This document shows positions 49,601 through 59,334 of a DNA stretch of 64,000 nucleotides, piece by piece. How positions within the stretch are numbered: the stretch's first letter is position 1; every line of letters starts with the position of its first letter. The DNA comes from Kuschelorhynchus macadamiae (Eukaryota > Arthropoda > Insecta > Coleoptera > Curculionidae): positions 2,171,001 to 2,235,000 of the forward strand of contig JAUTXW010000537.1 of NCBI GenBank assembly GCA_030620095.1, written 5' to 3'. The notes beneath the pieces are model-generated. The model had not been told where the DNA came from. It saw nothing but the letters and a program-made list of their open reading frames with translations, and did not search any database. The position numbers and the translations under genes are program-made.

Positions 49601-52600
49601 TTTTTCCTACCATGGATGGTGCACTGTCTGTTACAACTGCAGAAAGGTTTGTCAATTCTAAATTATATCGTCTCAGTACTGTCATCAAACACTTATAAAT
49701 ATCACATCCTTTTGTAGTTCCTTTTAATCGGAAAAAGGGCAGCCATCTCTTCAGTGATTTCAAATTTATTATCAATTCCTCGAATAAATATAGCTAATTG
49801 TTAGCGGCAATTTTCAATGTCTGCCGCTAACTCTTCGATTCTTTTAGCGACAGAGAGACGGGCACAATACTTCAGCGGCGTCCTTTATAAATTCATTATC
49901 AGTAAAAGGTGATTGATTTCAAAGCTCTTTTTTAGGATATAATGTAGCTTGCTTCATTTTCATTTTTCTGCTTTTGAAAACTGTATTGCTGTCTTGAAGC
50001 TGACTTTTTAGAGCTCTCACTTTATCTTGCGATAATTGCCCTTCGAATATCTCAATTTTAAGTTGTATTCTATTAAGGCTAAAAGGGATTCTTGCCACTC
50101 TAACCTAACCTAACGAACAAGTACAACTCAAACCACTTTTCTTGAAATATGCGCTTTTTTTAAATAATTTTTCGTTTTTACCCGAGGTAGAGGCCACTTT
50201 TAATGTCAAGGCAGAAGAAAACTTGCGCGACTGCACACCACAACACAATATCCGCCTTACACGCGACAAAACACACTATACTCAATCACTATAATCACTT
50301 ATCGCACAAGTAGCAACTTCACTGCTAGTTGGCACTCTTTCGCTTGTATCGCTTCGTTCGCTCTTGGAATTAGAACTGGCCGCTGCCGTGTGATGCCGGC
50401 TTTAGATAGGCCGATCGCGTCAACTTTGAAACTCTCGAAATTTCGAGCAGCTACGAGACTGGACTAGTAGGTTCCTCTAGTAGTGATAATTTCTAGAATC
50501 ATTAGAATGATTCAATAGACATGCAACGCCATCTAGTGGCCTTGTGGGTAATCGTTATCGCAAGTTCACAGTCCACTCTCTTCTAACTAGGTGGCGCTAG
50601 CGTCCTCGGAGTGTCATTCGCTGGCGCGGCGCGATATAATATTTTCTTTAGCCTCTGGGAGAAGGTGAGCCGCATTCGGCAAGAAGACCTATGCTCTAAA
50701 CTCTTAATAGAGACTACCCAAAAGGCTTTATTCTGTTTAACTACGTTTTTCTCCTTTTCTACCCTTTATCCGTGAACTTCATTTCTAACCTTTTGTTGCC
50801 TGCTCTGTTAGATCTCATGTAAAATAGAAGCATATTATTAAGTTATTAATCATTAATCACACGGTACAACACATTTGGTTAGTATTCACTCGCACTTCTC
50901 TTGCAAAAGCTACTAAAATTGGATATCCTTGTCTTTTGCTATATTTGTTTAGAATATGCTACAATATTCTTCACAAGGATCGGAAATAATCCACCTTCAT
51001 AGTATCTTTAATCTAATCTGGAAGTAGTACGGAAACCAAATCTAGTGACCCGGTCTGGTGAGAAATCCTGTACTATGAAATAATAAAACCTGTTGAAAAT
51101 AGAAAAAAGTCAGAACTAAATTGATGTTTCCTGTTTTGGAATACTACTGAATAATAGTTTTAACTATTTCTCTGTGTATAATTCAAAAGCAAAATATTGT
51201 TTCTCAGTAGTAAAAAAATAATAATTTTGTAATAAATGTGCATAATAAAAATGTTGAAAATTTACTTTTTACATATTGTTCAGCATGAAAATAGTTACTA
51301 TGATCTTTAATTTTTTTGATTTTATGTTCTAAAATATTTTAGGATACGACATTACCTAACTTTTTGCTCACTCTTACTACTGTTGGTTTCTGTGGGGGGG
51401 TGGTTGCCACAGTATTTCCACTATATCGGCTAAATTATTAGTTTAAATATAATTTTAAAATGTACAGAAAACGTGTGTCTAATGTCTTTTTCTTAGAAGT
51501 TCTATTTTTAAAACTTAAAACTAAAATATTTTTACAAAGTATAACAGATTTCCAAAACTATATTTTTTAGGAGAAAGAAGAAAGAGAGCGAGAAATTCGT
51601 GAACGCGAGAGAGATAAATCTGAGAAAGAAAGAAAATATCGAGATCGAGATAGATCAAGATCACGACGTTCTCGTTCTCGATCAAGAGGAAGGAAACGTT
51701 CATCAAGTCGGAACAGGAGTAGTACCAAGGGCAAAGACAGGAATTCAAGCCGAGATAAAAAATCGAGAAGTAAGGAAAGGCACTCGAGAATTAATGAAAA
51801 AAGATCAAGAAGTAAAGACCGACAGGCGAGAAGCAAGGATCGAAAATCAAAAAGTCGAGATCGTAACAGTAGGAGTAGAGATAGAAAATCTAGGAGCAAA
51901 AATGTGCAGTCAAGAAGCAGAGACCGAAAATCTAGGAGCAGGGCTCGCAATTCTAGAAGTAGAGATCGCAAATCGTTAAGTAAATCTAGAAGTAGGGACC
52001 GAAGATCACGAAGTAAAGAGGCAAATTTCCATAATAGACCTGATCGATCGCCTAGAAGCAGGGAAAGAAAAAGTCGCAGTAGGGATAGAAAAAGTCGTAG
52101 CAGGGATAGAAAAAGTCGTAGTAGGAGTTTTCCTTCTAACTCCAAAGAACGCATCAAACGGCCGGGTATCGAACGAAAACCGCGAAAATCTCATTCGAAT
52201 TCCCGTTCGCCTAAAAACAGAGATGAGACTCGTAACAATGGCGATATAAGTCCAAGACCCGAAAATGGAAAAGCAGAAGATTCTGAACAACCTGAAAATG
52301 TAAAGTAAGTACGATGTCTAAAGAAAATCACTTATAATAACGGTCAAACATGATACTAATAATTTGAAAAATTAAATTCCAGGTTTTGTACAGGGGACTT
52401 TATTTAATATATTGCGTTAGCGCATTTTCAAAGTTTTCTCGGGCACAAGCAGGGCTATCACAAGCCAGTTTGAAAAGGACTTTAGTCTTAAGTCATAAGT
52501 CATTCGAAAAAAAAAGTTTTAAGTCAAGTCTTTCTTCAAAAGACAGATAACTTAAGTCTTGAATCTTATTTCAATTTTACTTGAAAATTTTGGTTCAAGT

Positions 52601-55600
52601 GAAACAAGAAAATAGCTCGACTATTTTCATTGATTTAAATCATTTTATTGACTGAGTCTTGTATATCTTGGATAATTTTTTTTTAAGATTCAAATCAGAA
52701 ATCAATTTTTCTTGTTAAGTTAAAAGTGACCATTTTTTTGCCTGTTTCCAGAGTACTTATAACGTTGAATAATATATTAATATTAAATTCTAATAATATT
52801 GGCACATCTTGACCTCATTTTGGGTGACATATGTGCGCGGATGGGTTGTAGCTCAGATCCAGATGTGAAAAGACACTCGATTTTTTATAAAATCAAGGTA
52901 GGGTAGTATGTTCACTAAAGATATTTATACTAGCATACAACTAGGGTGCATACTTTTTTACTTTGGGATCTTTCGAGTAAACAATATTAACCTGAGGTTT
53001 AGATTATATAGAGTCTTTGGAAGGAGGTAGGAGCTTGGGAATAGGTTTTGTTATCCGAAAGGCGTTTCCCGATTAAGGTACTTTGCAGAGGCTCCAGAAA
53101 ATCTATGGTTGCACTATTGGAAGTTACCGCATTTCGTGTCCTTTTATATAATGTAATTTCTGTTTGCCAGCAAAATTCGGCAGATCGTAACCTCATTTTC
53201 GGGTTTGTTAATCAGGTTCAGGTTAGTTTTTCACTTGGTATCAGGTCTCAGAGAGACACACAACCATGATATATCTGTAAGATGTCCGGATGACGAGCTC
53301 TGAGCTCCCGGTCACCCCGTGTATTTCAATATCTTTAAATTTGTCTTTATAAATCCTTCCAGTGCATCTTGGCTTCCACTAGATGCCCGTTGAGAGTACT
53401 ACTGGTCTTACGAGATGACCTTTTCTTTCAAGCTATCCCCTTACCCCTCCCACTCCCGCCTCGTAGCGGCCATTACGCTAATATTCTTTATAGAACTGCG
53501 GGAGACGAACGGGATAGAATGCGAGAACAACTAGGCCTCACACGTTCACAGCGTTTGCTCCCTTTCTAGCGGGGTCGTTAGTTTCCACACTGAGCGGTTG
53601 AGTCTCCCGTTTCCCCCCGAAATAAAGCAGCAGAACCGAACACGTGGAACCACTTATGTTAATAACACAGAGGTCTGCCTTCGACGAGACGAACCGAAAG
53701 ACTCTCAGTTTGTTAATAATCTGAGGAGTATTTGGCAGTATTATTATTAAGCAGATAAAGCAAAATGCGTACTCTAATATTTGTTTACTTTCGCGAAGAG
53801 ATCTAACAAATAACTGACAAATTGACAGGTGACAAGTTCACGCCACCAATCGCAATTCGAAAGACAAAGAAGACTCCTTACCGCTGCGTTACAGTGCCAT
53901 ATGCGCTAAACAGAGTAGGCACCTTGACAAGACAAATTTGACTTTAAGTCATTGACCTGACTTACGTTTTTCTGTTCTGATTTGAAATCTTTGAGAAGAA
54001 CAATAAGACATAAAAAGTATGTCATTTCTAAAATGAATTTTAAGTTTTAAGTCAATTTTTGATGAATTAAAATGAAAAAATTGTAGTCAATAAGATGATT
54101 TAAGCCAATAAATGACTTAACAGCTCTGCAACACAGTGACATGAAACTACTTCTGTCACTTATGTAGTTCACACGTATAGAAATTGCACAGATAAATGTT
54201 TTTCATCGATTTCAAATAACGCCCACCTGGGAAATATCAGCTATCTTAGCAAAGGCGTATTTTTTGTTATAATTTATTTATTTACAAAGACTTTATGAGT
54301 GTAAAATGAATCTTTATCTATATGTTTACTCAGGAATACTTTAGTTATTATAACTCATTCTAACATTCAAGTAATATCGTGTTGAAAGCCCTGCAATAAT
54401 TTTTATTGTTACAATCGTAGCTGGGCGGTAATTATTACAAAATATAATCATTATGTAATCTAATTATATATACAATTACATTTTTTAATGTACAATTAAA
54501 CAGACTAAATAAAATATTTTATTTTATTTTCCATTTTGTTTCCTTCAGATTTTCGTTATGCGAAGGAGTCGGTGTCTTTATTAAAGAAAGGTATGAGCTC
54601 TTATGCATTTTTTTTTGCCTATAAAGTCATTGTACCTCTGATAAATTAAACTAAAAAAAAACTATTATTCCGCGTGTATTACTTAGATAATTATAATATT
54701 AATAGTAATTGCTAATTGCCTTGGCCATTATAATTTAATTTAAAATCAATAGTTTTTATGTTAATTTAATAACAAAAACTAGTGCAGTAAATCTCATTAC
54801 AATTATAGTTCAGTATCTCGAGGGTCAAACCTTAGAAAAATTAGGAGGCTGGCCAATTATTTTTATATTGTATTGATCTGAGAGCTGCTTTGAACTAGCT
54901 ATAGTTTACATCGCTAGACCCTTCGCAAGTTCAATGAAGTAGCAACAAAAATTAATTTTTTTTACCAATATCTGGAAAAATATTGTAGATAGAGCAATAA
55001 AATTATGTAAATGTTATACAAACCTTGTTTTGTTTATGTGGTAAATAATTATTACCTTTATTAATCTGTCATTTTAGTACTTTTCAGGATTGTTCTTAAT
55101 TATGATCAACCGCAAATAAAATCCCTAGAAATTAAGATACCGTAACACATATTTAGCATTGTTGTTTTCGTTTTTTAAGAACTGGACCAGGTTTTGAGAA
55201 TTTCAAATATCCTTTGCCACTATCAAAACCGGGCTTTCCTTTTTCTGATTAGTCTCAGAAACTATTTTAGAAAAAAGATTACAGCATATCCTAACCTTCA
55301 TTTTTAATATTTGCATAATTGCTCTAGCTATAATATTTGGATCTATATCGGCAAAAAAAACTATTTGAATCATTCTTGCAATCATTTTAACTCGCAGAAG
55401 GTCTAATAATGTAAACTTCGGTTAGTTCAAAGGCCGGATGCTAGGAGTTCCCAACATCGCAACTAAGTTCCTGCTGTTTAATATTAGTACTGCTAGAGAA
55501 CCTCAAACAACTAAGATTTGCTCTCGCAAGGATGTGCCACCCCCTGCCCTTTAAGACTAATAGGATGCCCTGTATAGTATAGGTTATGTAAACAAGCAGA

Positions 55601-56214
55601 ATTAGAAATGTAATTAAAAAAGTAATTGAATAGTTACAAATAATTTGTAATTCAATTACTTTTTTATAAATGTAATTTGTAATTTAATGATTATTTCTAA
55701 GGGCCAACTTTGGTTACAATATTCTTTTGAAATGTGTATTGACCGCTTTACATTTTTATCTGACATAACTGATGGAACTCAACAATTGTGGTTGTTTCAG
55801 TGAAAATCCCGGACAGCCTTTATCCAGATTGCAGGCTAAATTGATGTCATTGGCAGAAAACAACCGATCGGTGCGATCCCATTCCCGTTCAATATCGAGA
55901 GGTCGTTCGAAATCGAGATCATCTAGTCCGTCACCTTTCAAAGGGAAGTCCAGATCTCGTTCCAAAGGACATGCAAAAGAAAAAAGAAGGTCTCGATCCA
56001 GTTCCCGAGGATCCAAAGAAGAATTCGAAATAAGGAAAAATGAAAATAGTGTGCAGAAAAAACGTCATTATCGATCCAATAAAGACAGTTCTGACAGTGA
56101 AACTGACAGAAAGAAAAAGCGGTCTCGTTCTCGGAAACGTAGCAGAGATCTTAGTCGTAGAAGCCATTCGCGTTCAAAACGTTCAGTTAGCAAAAAAAGG
56201 AGTTTGTCGAAAAG
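40439..56214 (+). CDS. SRRM1: SRRM1 (serine/arginine repetitive matrix 1), partial gene with five visible exons
   Basis: Exons 40,439-40,528, 45,062-45,184, 46,901-47,071, 51,571-52,304 and 55,801-56,214 all have AG/GT borders and join in one frame. The product begins GTTTEQDNRFSDKEKKLLKQ. It runs through the PWI domain (IKPWI; NLTGFLQGKNAREFMAELW) into a long RS-rich tail. SRRM1/SRm160 is a nuclear-speckle splicing coactivator. It bridges exon-bound SR proteins and snRNPs and associates with the exon junction complex; its PWI domain binds nucleic acid. The first coding exon, a few residues in animals, is missing. The last visible exon either splices on at GTAGGA or ends at the overlapping TAG (56,216). 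The human protein is much longer, so more exons probably lie beyond. The introns hold antisense transposons. Confidence 0.9.
40812..42459 (-). mobile_element. TIR-bounded element with orphan TE-like gene, in SRRM1 intron
   Basis: The left end ATATCGTCCCCTATCTCAGG (40,812) and inverted right end ATATCATCCCCTATCTCACG (to 42,459) match at about 28 of 33 positions. CGTAACT/AGTTACG words recur near the right end (42,249, 42,347, 42,427) and in the left TIR. Such subterminal repeats often bind transposase. The target duplication is unclear. The element lies antisense to SRRM1, between exons a and b. Confidence 0.6.
41334..42240 (-). pseudogene. Decayed copy of a second widespread arthropod orphan gene family
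   Basis: The minus strand reads KHIN-stop-FPNIESHFCKGKTPK, then MYLHPDLSLPKMFL and GIFKEQNLSFLSPKKDRC. It continues LEGDAQAKENLKIQYDSHI, then with a shift EKNTAAKQKKA, and near the end RKIAKNKYEDLVVLCSGLIP. I recognise the order HI-SFP-IESHY-R, S-R-YL---LS--KMY, NL-FH-PKKDQCD-C and KYKDL--LC---IP from multicopy uncharacterised insect genes. No verified function is known to me. Stops, frameshifts and a Cys-to-Phe/Leu change at the PKKD-C-FLW position show decay. Lying between TIRs, it is likely a mobile-element protein (inference). Confidence 0.6.
42460..45061 (+). other. Remainder of SRRM1 intron between exons a and b
   Basis: AT-rich intron without another recognisable gene. A short degenerate tandem repeat lies at about 44,105-44,222. 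Open frames here (for example 44,579-44,794) show no family resemblance. Confidence 0.5.
44105..44222. repeat. Degenerate short tandem repeat (GTAACAAAATAGCGCC-like)
   Basis: Variants of ACAAAATAGCGCCGTA follow one another at about 16-19 bp steps: GTACAAATGACCGCCC, ATCAAAATAGCGCGTA, ACAAAATAGCGCCGTA, ATATATTAGCGTTGGT, ACAAAAGAGTGCTAAT. Units nearest 44,160-44,190 are best preserved. Non-coding, inside an SRRM1 intron. Confidence 0.55.
45062..45184 (+). CDS. SRRM1: SRRM1 exon b (PWI domain, first half)
   Basis: 41 codons, phase 0 at both ends, acceptor TTTGTGTTTCAG and donor GTAAGT. It encodes VDMSKIKLDVIKPWIQDKLT and EILKIDDDVVVDFVYNQLDER. The Pro-Trp-Ile signature that names the domain is at codons 13-15, followed by the acidic DDDVV turn and the helix EF-YNQL typical of the family. 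Confidence 0.95.
45640..46000 (+). pseudogene. LINE I 3' fragment in SRRM1 intron
   Basis: Plus-strand blocks LKPLKILQNKLIKCI and HQLPFLEPTQNL, then further C-terminal RT-like sequence, correspond to the L--L---QNK-IR-I / P-----L end of Jockey-type ORF2. Many stops. A TACAGGGTGTTATT element end follows immediately at 45,994. Confidence 0.55.
46409..46439. repeat. Perfect 13-bp hairpin
   Basis: GTACCTCGAAAAC (46,409-46,421), a 5-nt loop GCTTG, then the exact inverse GTTTTCGAGGTAC (46,427-46,439). It lies about 460 nt upstream of SRRM1 exon c. It may be the centre of a palindromic MITE or an intronic RNA hairpin. Confidence 0.85.
46621..46684. repeat. Short (TA)n microsatellite
   Basis: About 56 bp of TA. 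It is followed within about 30 bp by an inverted repeat AAAAAAAACCTT-AAA-AAGGTTTTTTTT (about 46,716-46,743). Confidence 0.9.
46901..47071 (+). CDS. SRRM1: SRRM1 exon c (PWI domain, second half)
   Basis: 57 codons, phase 0 at both ends, acceptor TATTTTTTAG and donor GTAAAT. It encodes PDPKKIQINLTGFLQGKNAR, EFMAELWALLISAQENPTGV and PDSLIDLKREEMAKKK. The INLTGFL-GKNAREFM-ELW-LL-SAQEN block closes the PWI fold; the basic tail begins the linker to the RS region. Confidence 0.95.
47072..48574 (+). other. SRRM1 intron, left part
   Basis: No gene recognised. Small open stretches near 47,480-47,560 and 47,670-47,990 have more even base composition than the surroundings and may be retroelement debris. 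No diagnostic motif was found. Confidence 0.4.
48583..50693 (-). mobile_element. hAT transposon with TIRs and 8-bp target duplications
   Basis: The left end TAAGGGTCTTCAACCTTTTT (48,583) and inverted right end CATAGGTCTTCTTGCCGAAT (to 50,693) share the AGG-TCTTC TIR core. They are flanked by CTCTAGAC (48,575-48,582) and CTCTAAAC (50,694-50,701), an 8-bp duplication with one mismatch, diagnostic of hAT elements. The internal gene runs on the minus strand. The 5' part (50,160-50,690) is notably GC-rich compared with the rest of the window. Length 2,111 bp. It sits antisense in the SRRM1 intron between exons c and d. Confidence 0.8.
48687..50020 (-). pseudogene. hAT transposase of the GTF2IRD2/ZBED5 type (decayed)
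   Basis: Minus strand, frame 49,386-49,775: FFRLKGTTKGCDIYKCLMTV, NLSAVVTDSAPSMVGKNEEL, PLIHYHCIVHQQNLSAK and INAEF. These are the RNase H-like core with a D-APSM-G box and H-HC-IHQ--LC motif. The frame 48,687-49,097 gives KDKFDMGLLDFY, FGSTFVCEQLFSHMKKNTRS and AHLEGSLQVAITKIKPNIDT, the C-terminal dimerisation region. A frameshifted middle (about 49,100-49,385) still shows the DITLHLNGLN-type block near 49,210. The stop at 49,386 and the shift make it non-functional. The relic at 0.93-1.88 kb is a second copy. Confidence 0.85.
50702..51570 (+). other. SRRM1 intron, right part
   Basis: AT-rich intron with no recognisable feature other than the acceptor site (TATATTTTTTAG) of exon d. Confidence 0.6.
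51571..52304 (+). CDS. SRRM1: SRRM1 exon d (RS-rich region)
   Basis: 734 nt, beginning in phase 0 after TATATTTTTTAG and ending with two bases of a codon before GTAAGT. It opens EKEEREREIRERERDKSEKE, a charged coiled or helical stretch. It then becomes an extended array of Ser-Arg units built on SRDRKSRS and close variants, with a Ser/Pro-containing end (KSHSNSRSPKNRDE) and an acidic close (PENGKAEDSEQPENV). Such arrays are SR-kinase substrates that mediate speckle localisation and contacts with other SR proteins. Long open frames on the opposite strand are shadows of the Arg/Ser codon pattern. Confidence 0.9.
52450..54128. mobile_element. AAGTC-rich MITE interrupted by a GC-rich block
   Basis: The left end CAGGGCTATCACAAGCC (52,450) and inverted right end CAGAGCTGTTAAGTC (to 54,128) match at CAG-GCT-T. 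Flanks inside both ends are dense in AAGTC/GACTT words (52,482-52,560; 53,941-54,120), as in hAT-type MITEs of insects. The middle (about 52,990-53,930) differs in composition and appears inserted. The 8-bp duplication was not found. Located in the SRRM1 intron between exons d and e. Confidence 0.5.
53270..53760. repeat. GC-rich, LTR-like segment in SRRM1 intron
   Basis: Much higher GC than its surroundings, with CCCGGTCACCCCGTG, CCTCGTAGCGGCCATTACG and a polyadenylation-type AATAAA at 53,621. It has no long coding frame. Composition, size and the AATAAA recall a solo LTR, but no TG..CA ends or target duplication were established. Confidence 0.35.
54549..54590 (+). CDS. SRRM1: Candidate 42-nt in-frame cassette exon of SRRM1
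   Basis: A strong acceptor (TTTTATTTTCCATTTTGTTTCC continuing into TTCAG) and donor (GAAAG|GTATGA) enclose 42 nt. With exon d ending in phase 2, it reads K-FSLCEGVGVFIKE and returns to exon e in the same phase, with no stop. Inclusion would insert 14 non-RS residues. No homology support is visible, so it could be a chance pair of sites. Confidence 0.35.
54591..55800 (+). other. SRRM1 intron before exon e
   Basis: AT-rich. ATGCCCTGTATAGTATAGG near 55,565 resembles a mariner-type element end, and AATTACTTTTTTA words at 55,610-55,690 form a weak inverted repeat. No gene. Confidence 0.45.
55801..56214 (+). CDS. SRRM1: SRRM1 exon e (RS-rich region, continued)
   Basis: 414 nt. Acceptor GTTGTTTCAG; the first T completes the AA- of exon d to AAT, giving ENV-N-ENPGQPLSRLQAKLM. 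The rest is RS-rich (SVRSHSRSISRGRSKSRSSS; KKRSRSRKRSRDLSRRSHSR). It ends at AAAAG|GTAGGA, phase 2. Read through, a TAG follows at 56,216-56,218. No polyadenylation signal follows closely, so I favour splicing. The exon matches SRRM1 in composition rather than by aligned residues. Confidence 0.8.
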
Positions 56215-59200
56215 GTAGGATCAATGATTATTATTATCTGTTTAATTGTTAATTTAAGTAAACCTATTAAGGTTAGGTTTATGAAGAATGAAACCTCCAT
56301 TTTGTTCATTTTCTTCGTTCATTGCTCTTGGTATTGTTTGCAATCTTCTGTCTTATATATTTGCGATAATAGCATCGCATTTGTTTTATATTCTCATTTA
56401 CACTTTTATAGTTATGTGCGCTGTGATAATCTCAAATGGAGTTTTTTTATGAAAAATAATCTATTGAAGGGTCTTGTATACAATTAAGAGAACAATCATT
56501 TAGTTATAGATCGTTTGCAACAGCTTCATTTTCTGCTCTACTTAATTTAGCAAGGTTGTCAATATATTACACATGTGCAAACAATTTGCAAATTTAAGTA
56601 TATTTGCAAAGTTTGAAGAATTTAATTGGCTAAGTTTATTTAATACGTTTTCCAATTTTTCTCTGATTTTCTGCAGTGAAGTAATAACCCTTATGAAAAA
56701 TTGTAAAATGTTGCTTATCAAAATATTTCTTTAGTAACTATTTCAATATTATGAAAACTGAATATTTTAAGTACTTAGATATTGGATAAAGGCTTTCATT
56801 ATTAACCTCCTTTCTTACATTGTTTTGAGATTTGGGTAAATGCCGATTTTCACTTACGAAGCATCGAAATGCGCGGCGCGGCGCGGCTTATCAGGTAGTA
56901 GCGTTTTGACATAGTTGTTCCTTTTTATGCAGCGTTTGCTAGCAGAAACACGCTGCAATGCAGCAACTTCATTTTTTTATTAGGGGAACAAAAAATATCC
57001 TTAAAATCCCTTGATTCGTCGATATTTTATTTAACTTAATGTTATGAGGTTTTAGCCAATTTATCTCACTTCTGTTTTGATTACTATAATTTTTATTCGT
57101 CATGTCATTGAGCGTGCTATACTCATTAACAAGTTAAATTAATTTTTGTTACTTTTAAATGTGAACTAGCACAAACACAAAACAACAAACAAATGTTTGC
57201 TTGCGTTTTAACCTTTGCGATTCCTAATTGTCCGTCAATAGGCAGAGGGAGCTTTGATAGCAGCAAATGCTGCTGTGCGCCGTTCTCCTTAGATGAGAAT
57301 GTTATCACTTAAGAGCATGCAGAAAACTGTAAGCAATTTACCAGCGCCGTTCCGCACTACTCGATGCTGCTTAGTTGACTTTAATAGATGGTGTAGTTAT
57401 ATACTTTCGTACATAGTTAAGGTGTATTTTGGCGATAATATCATAGCATGGTTGTGTCATTTTTATTAAAAAATATGTTACTTTCGTTTAATATTAATTT
57501 AAACATCAATATGTTATAAAACAACCCTGTTACCTGTTTTGCTTATTGTTAATTAATTAGGAGGTTATTAAAATTAATGATTTCTTTTGGTCGAAATTTC
57601 ACCAAATCCGAAAATGGATATCAACTTACGGGATCCGTTTCAAGAAGAGTGTTAAGAACTTTTATCATTACCATGCCTATAAGTCGCCTTTTTTGCTTTA
57701 GATGATGAGTATGATCTTTAGTATTTACAAGATATGATAAATAAACAAGAAAAATGTCCAGTTTGATGATATCTACAAATTAGATTTTGCAAGGTCATAT
57801 TAAGAAAAGCCAGAAAAAAAATTCTCTATTGGTACTAAAGTCCCCAATAAAGTTAATGATAATAATAACAAACCGATCTTTTAAAGTTGCACATAAAAGA
57901 GGTTCTTTTCTTTTATTAGGCTGTACAACTACGGTTGAATGTAGCACAAAAGCATTGGACACATGGCGTAAGGGGTCCTGCTTACCACTGTGTTGAGTGT
58001 TATTCGTCTGATAGAAGCTAATCTGATAAATGCTAAAACGAGCGTGTGTTTGACGATGATTATCTCGTCGTTCTTTTTTTTTTAGAAATTCTGAATTCAA
58101 GTATGTAATTATGTCGAATTTTGACAAAAGTTTGTATGCAAATTAACCCCAAGAAGTACCAAAAAAGATATATTCCTTTGGCGTCACTTTTACGGACGTC
58201 TGGACGTTAACATGGCATACTTTCATGTTTAAACCAAAAATTTTTATAAAGGTAACTTTAAGAAATGTACTTTTAACAGATTAAACATTTTGGAGTTCTG
58301 TATAAACTGTTTGGCATTTTTCGTTAAATTTGTTTAAAGAAGTTCCTGTATCTTTGTACTTATTTTTTTTTTATTCTACATAGCTGCAATATATTATTTA
58401 AAAAAATCTCATCAAATATAACATAGTTTAAAGCTAAATTATAGTTAAAAGCAACAGGTCTTTATTCAATGGTAAATATGTATTTCTTTATTCGGAACGT
58501 AAGGTATGAGTAAAAAATGGCAATTTGATCGAAAAGAGAAATACTGTTTTGTTTTAAATATATTTTTAAACCCTCTACAGCTCCCACATCTTAAGTGCTT
58601 TTTGGTTAATTCTTACCTAAAACTACTGTAACTTATTCTTGTAGATTTTCTAACGGAGCTACACCTTTTTTAAAATTGGAAGTATTTTACCCTTAAATTA
58701 CTGTTTTGTAATAAGTGGTTCCTTTATTATTTTTATTAGAGTGTCAATATTCAGATTATCTAGTTATAAATAATTTCGATAATCGGTTAGTGATTTGGTT
58801 TGTATATTATTTCTTTTCCTACTCCCTATTTTTCTTCTAGTTATGACATCAATACTTAAAATGAGTAAATAAAGTAGAATAAACATACAAACATAATTTT
58901 AGATCCAAAATAATTTTTTACAAATAATAATAAATCTCTCACATAGATTTTGCTTAATTTAATGTTAATTGTGTGAGGGTAGGAATTTAATATAATCAAA
59001 CATTTTTGGAACCAATCCGGTTCTCTGACAATTTTTGTTTTTATTAGTGTGAAAAAACGTATTTAATAGTTTTTTAAAATTGTAGAATAAAAGCAAAAAA
59101 TAAACATGAAAATAGTCACATAAGAAGTTTCATTACTTCTTTTTGTGACGAGTGACAGTCTTTACCACACAATATAATATATATAGTTAGATCACAAGAT

Positions 59201-59334
59201 ACCCTTTATATACCCTACACAAGCACAAACATTTCTAAAATCTATATGTTTGTTTTTTGGTTAACTATGGTTTGCCTGGGTATTGTTTTAATCAAATTTT
59301 TAAGCTTCTGACAAATTCATCAGTTATATTCTTG
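56215..59334 (+). other. Putative SRRM1 downstream intron; no clear exon
   Basis: No further RS-rich coding sequence is visible. GC-richer words (GCGCGGCGCGGCGCGGCTTA) occur near 56,870. A 15-nt segment at 58,086-58,100 lies between a poly-T acceptor and GTATGT. The rest is AT-rich without recognisable features. Confidence 0.4.

Noticed and set aside
51567..52290. Antisense frames of 196 and 94 codons opposite the SRRM1 RS exon
   Set aside because: Reverse-strand shadows of Arg/Ser codons; the plus strand has splice sites, phase agreement and SRRM1 identity.
53369..53569. 66-codon plus frame in the GC-rich intron block
   Set aside because: GC-rich sequence gives fewer chance stops; no start context, splice partner or protein similarity.
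56216..56218. In-frame TAG as the true SRRM1 stop
   Set aside because: Possible, but the overlapping GTAGGA donor, lack of a nearby polyadenylation signal and the usual greater length of SRRM1 favour splicing.
58086..58100. A 15-nt segment between a poly-T acceptor and GTATGT, in phase with SRRM1 exon e
   Set aside because: Too short to distinguish from chance in 3 kb of AT-rich intron; no similarity to anything.
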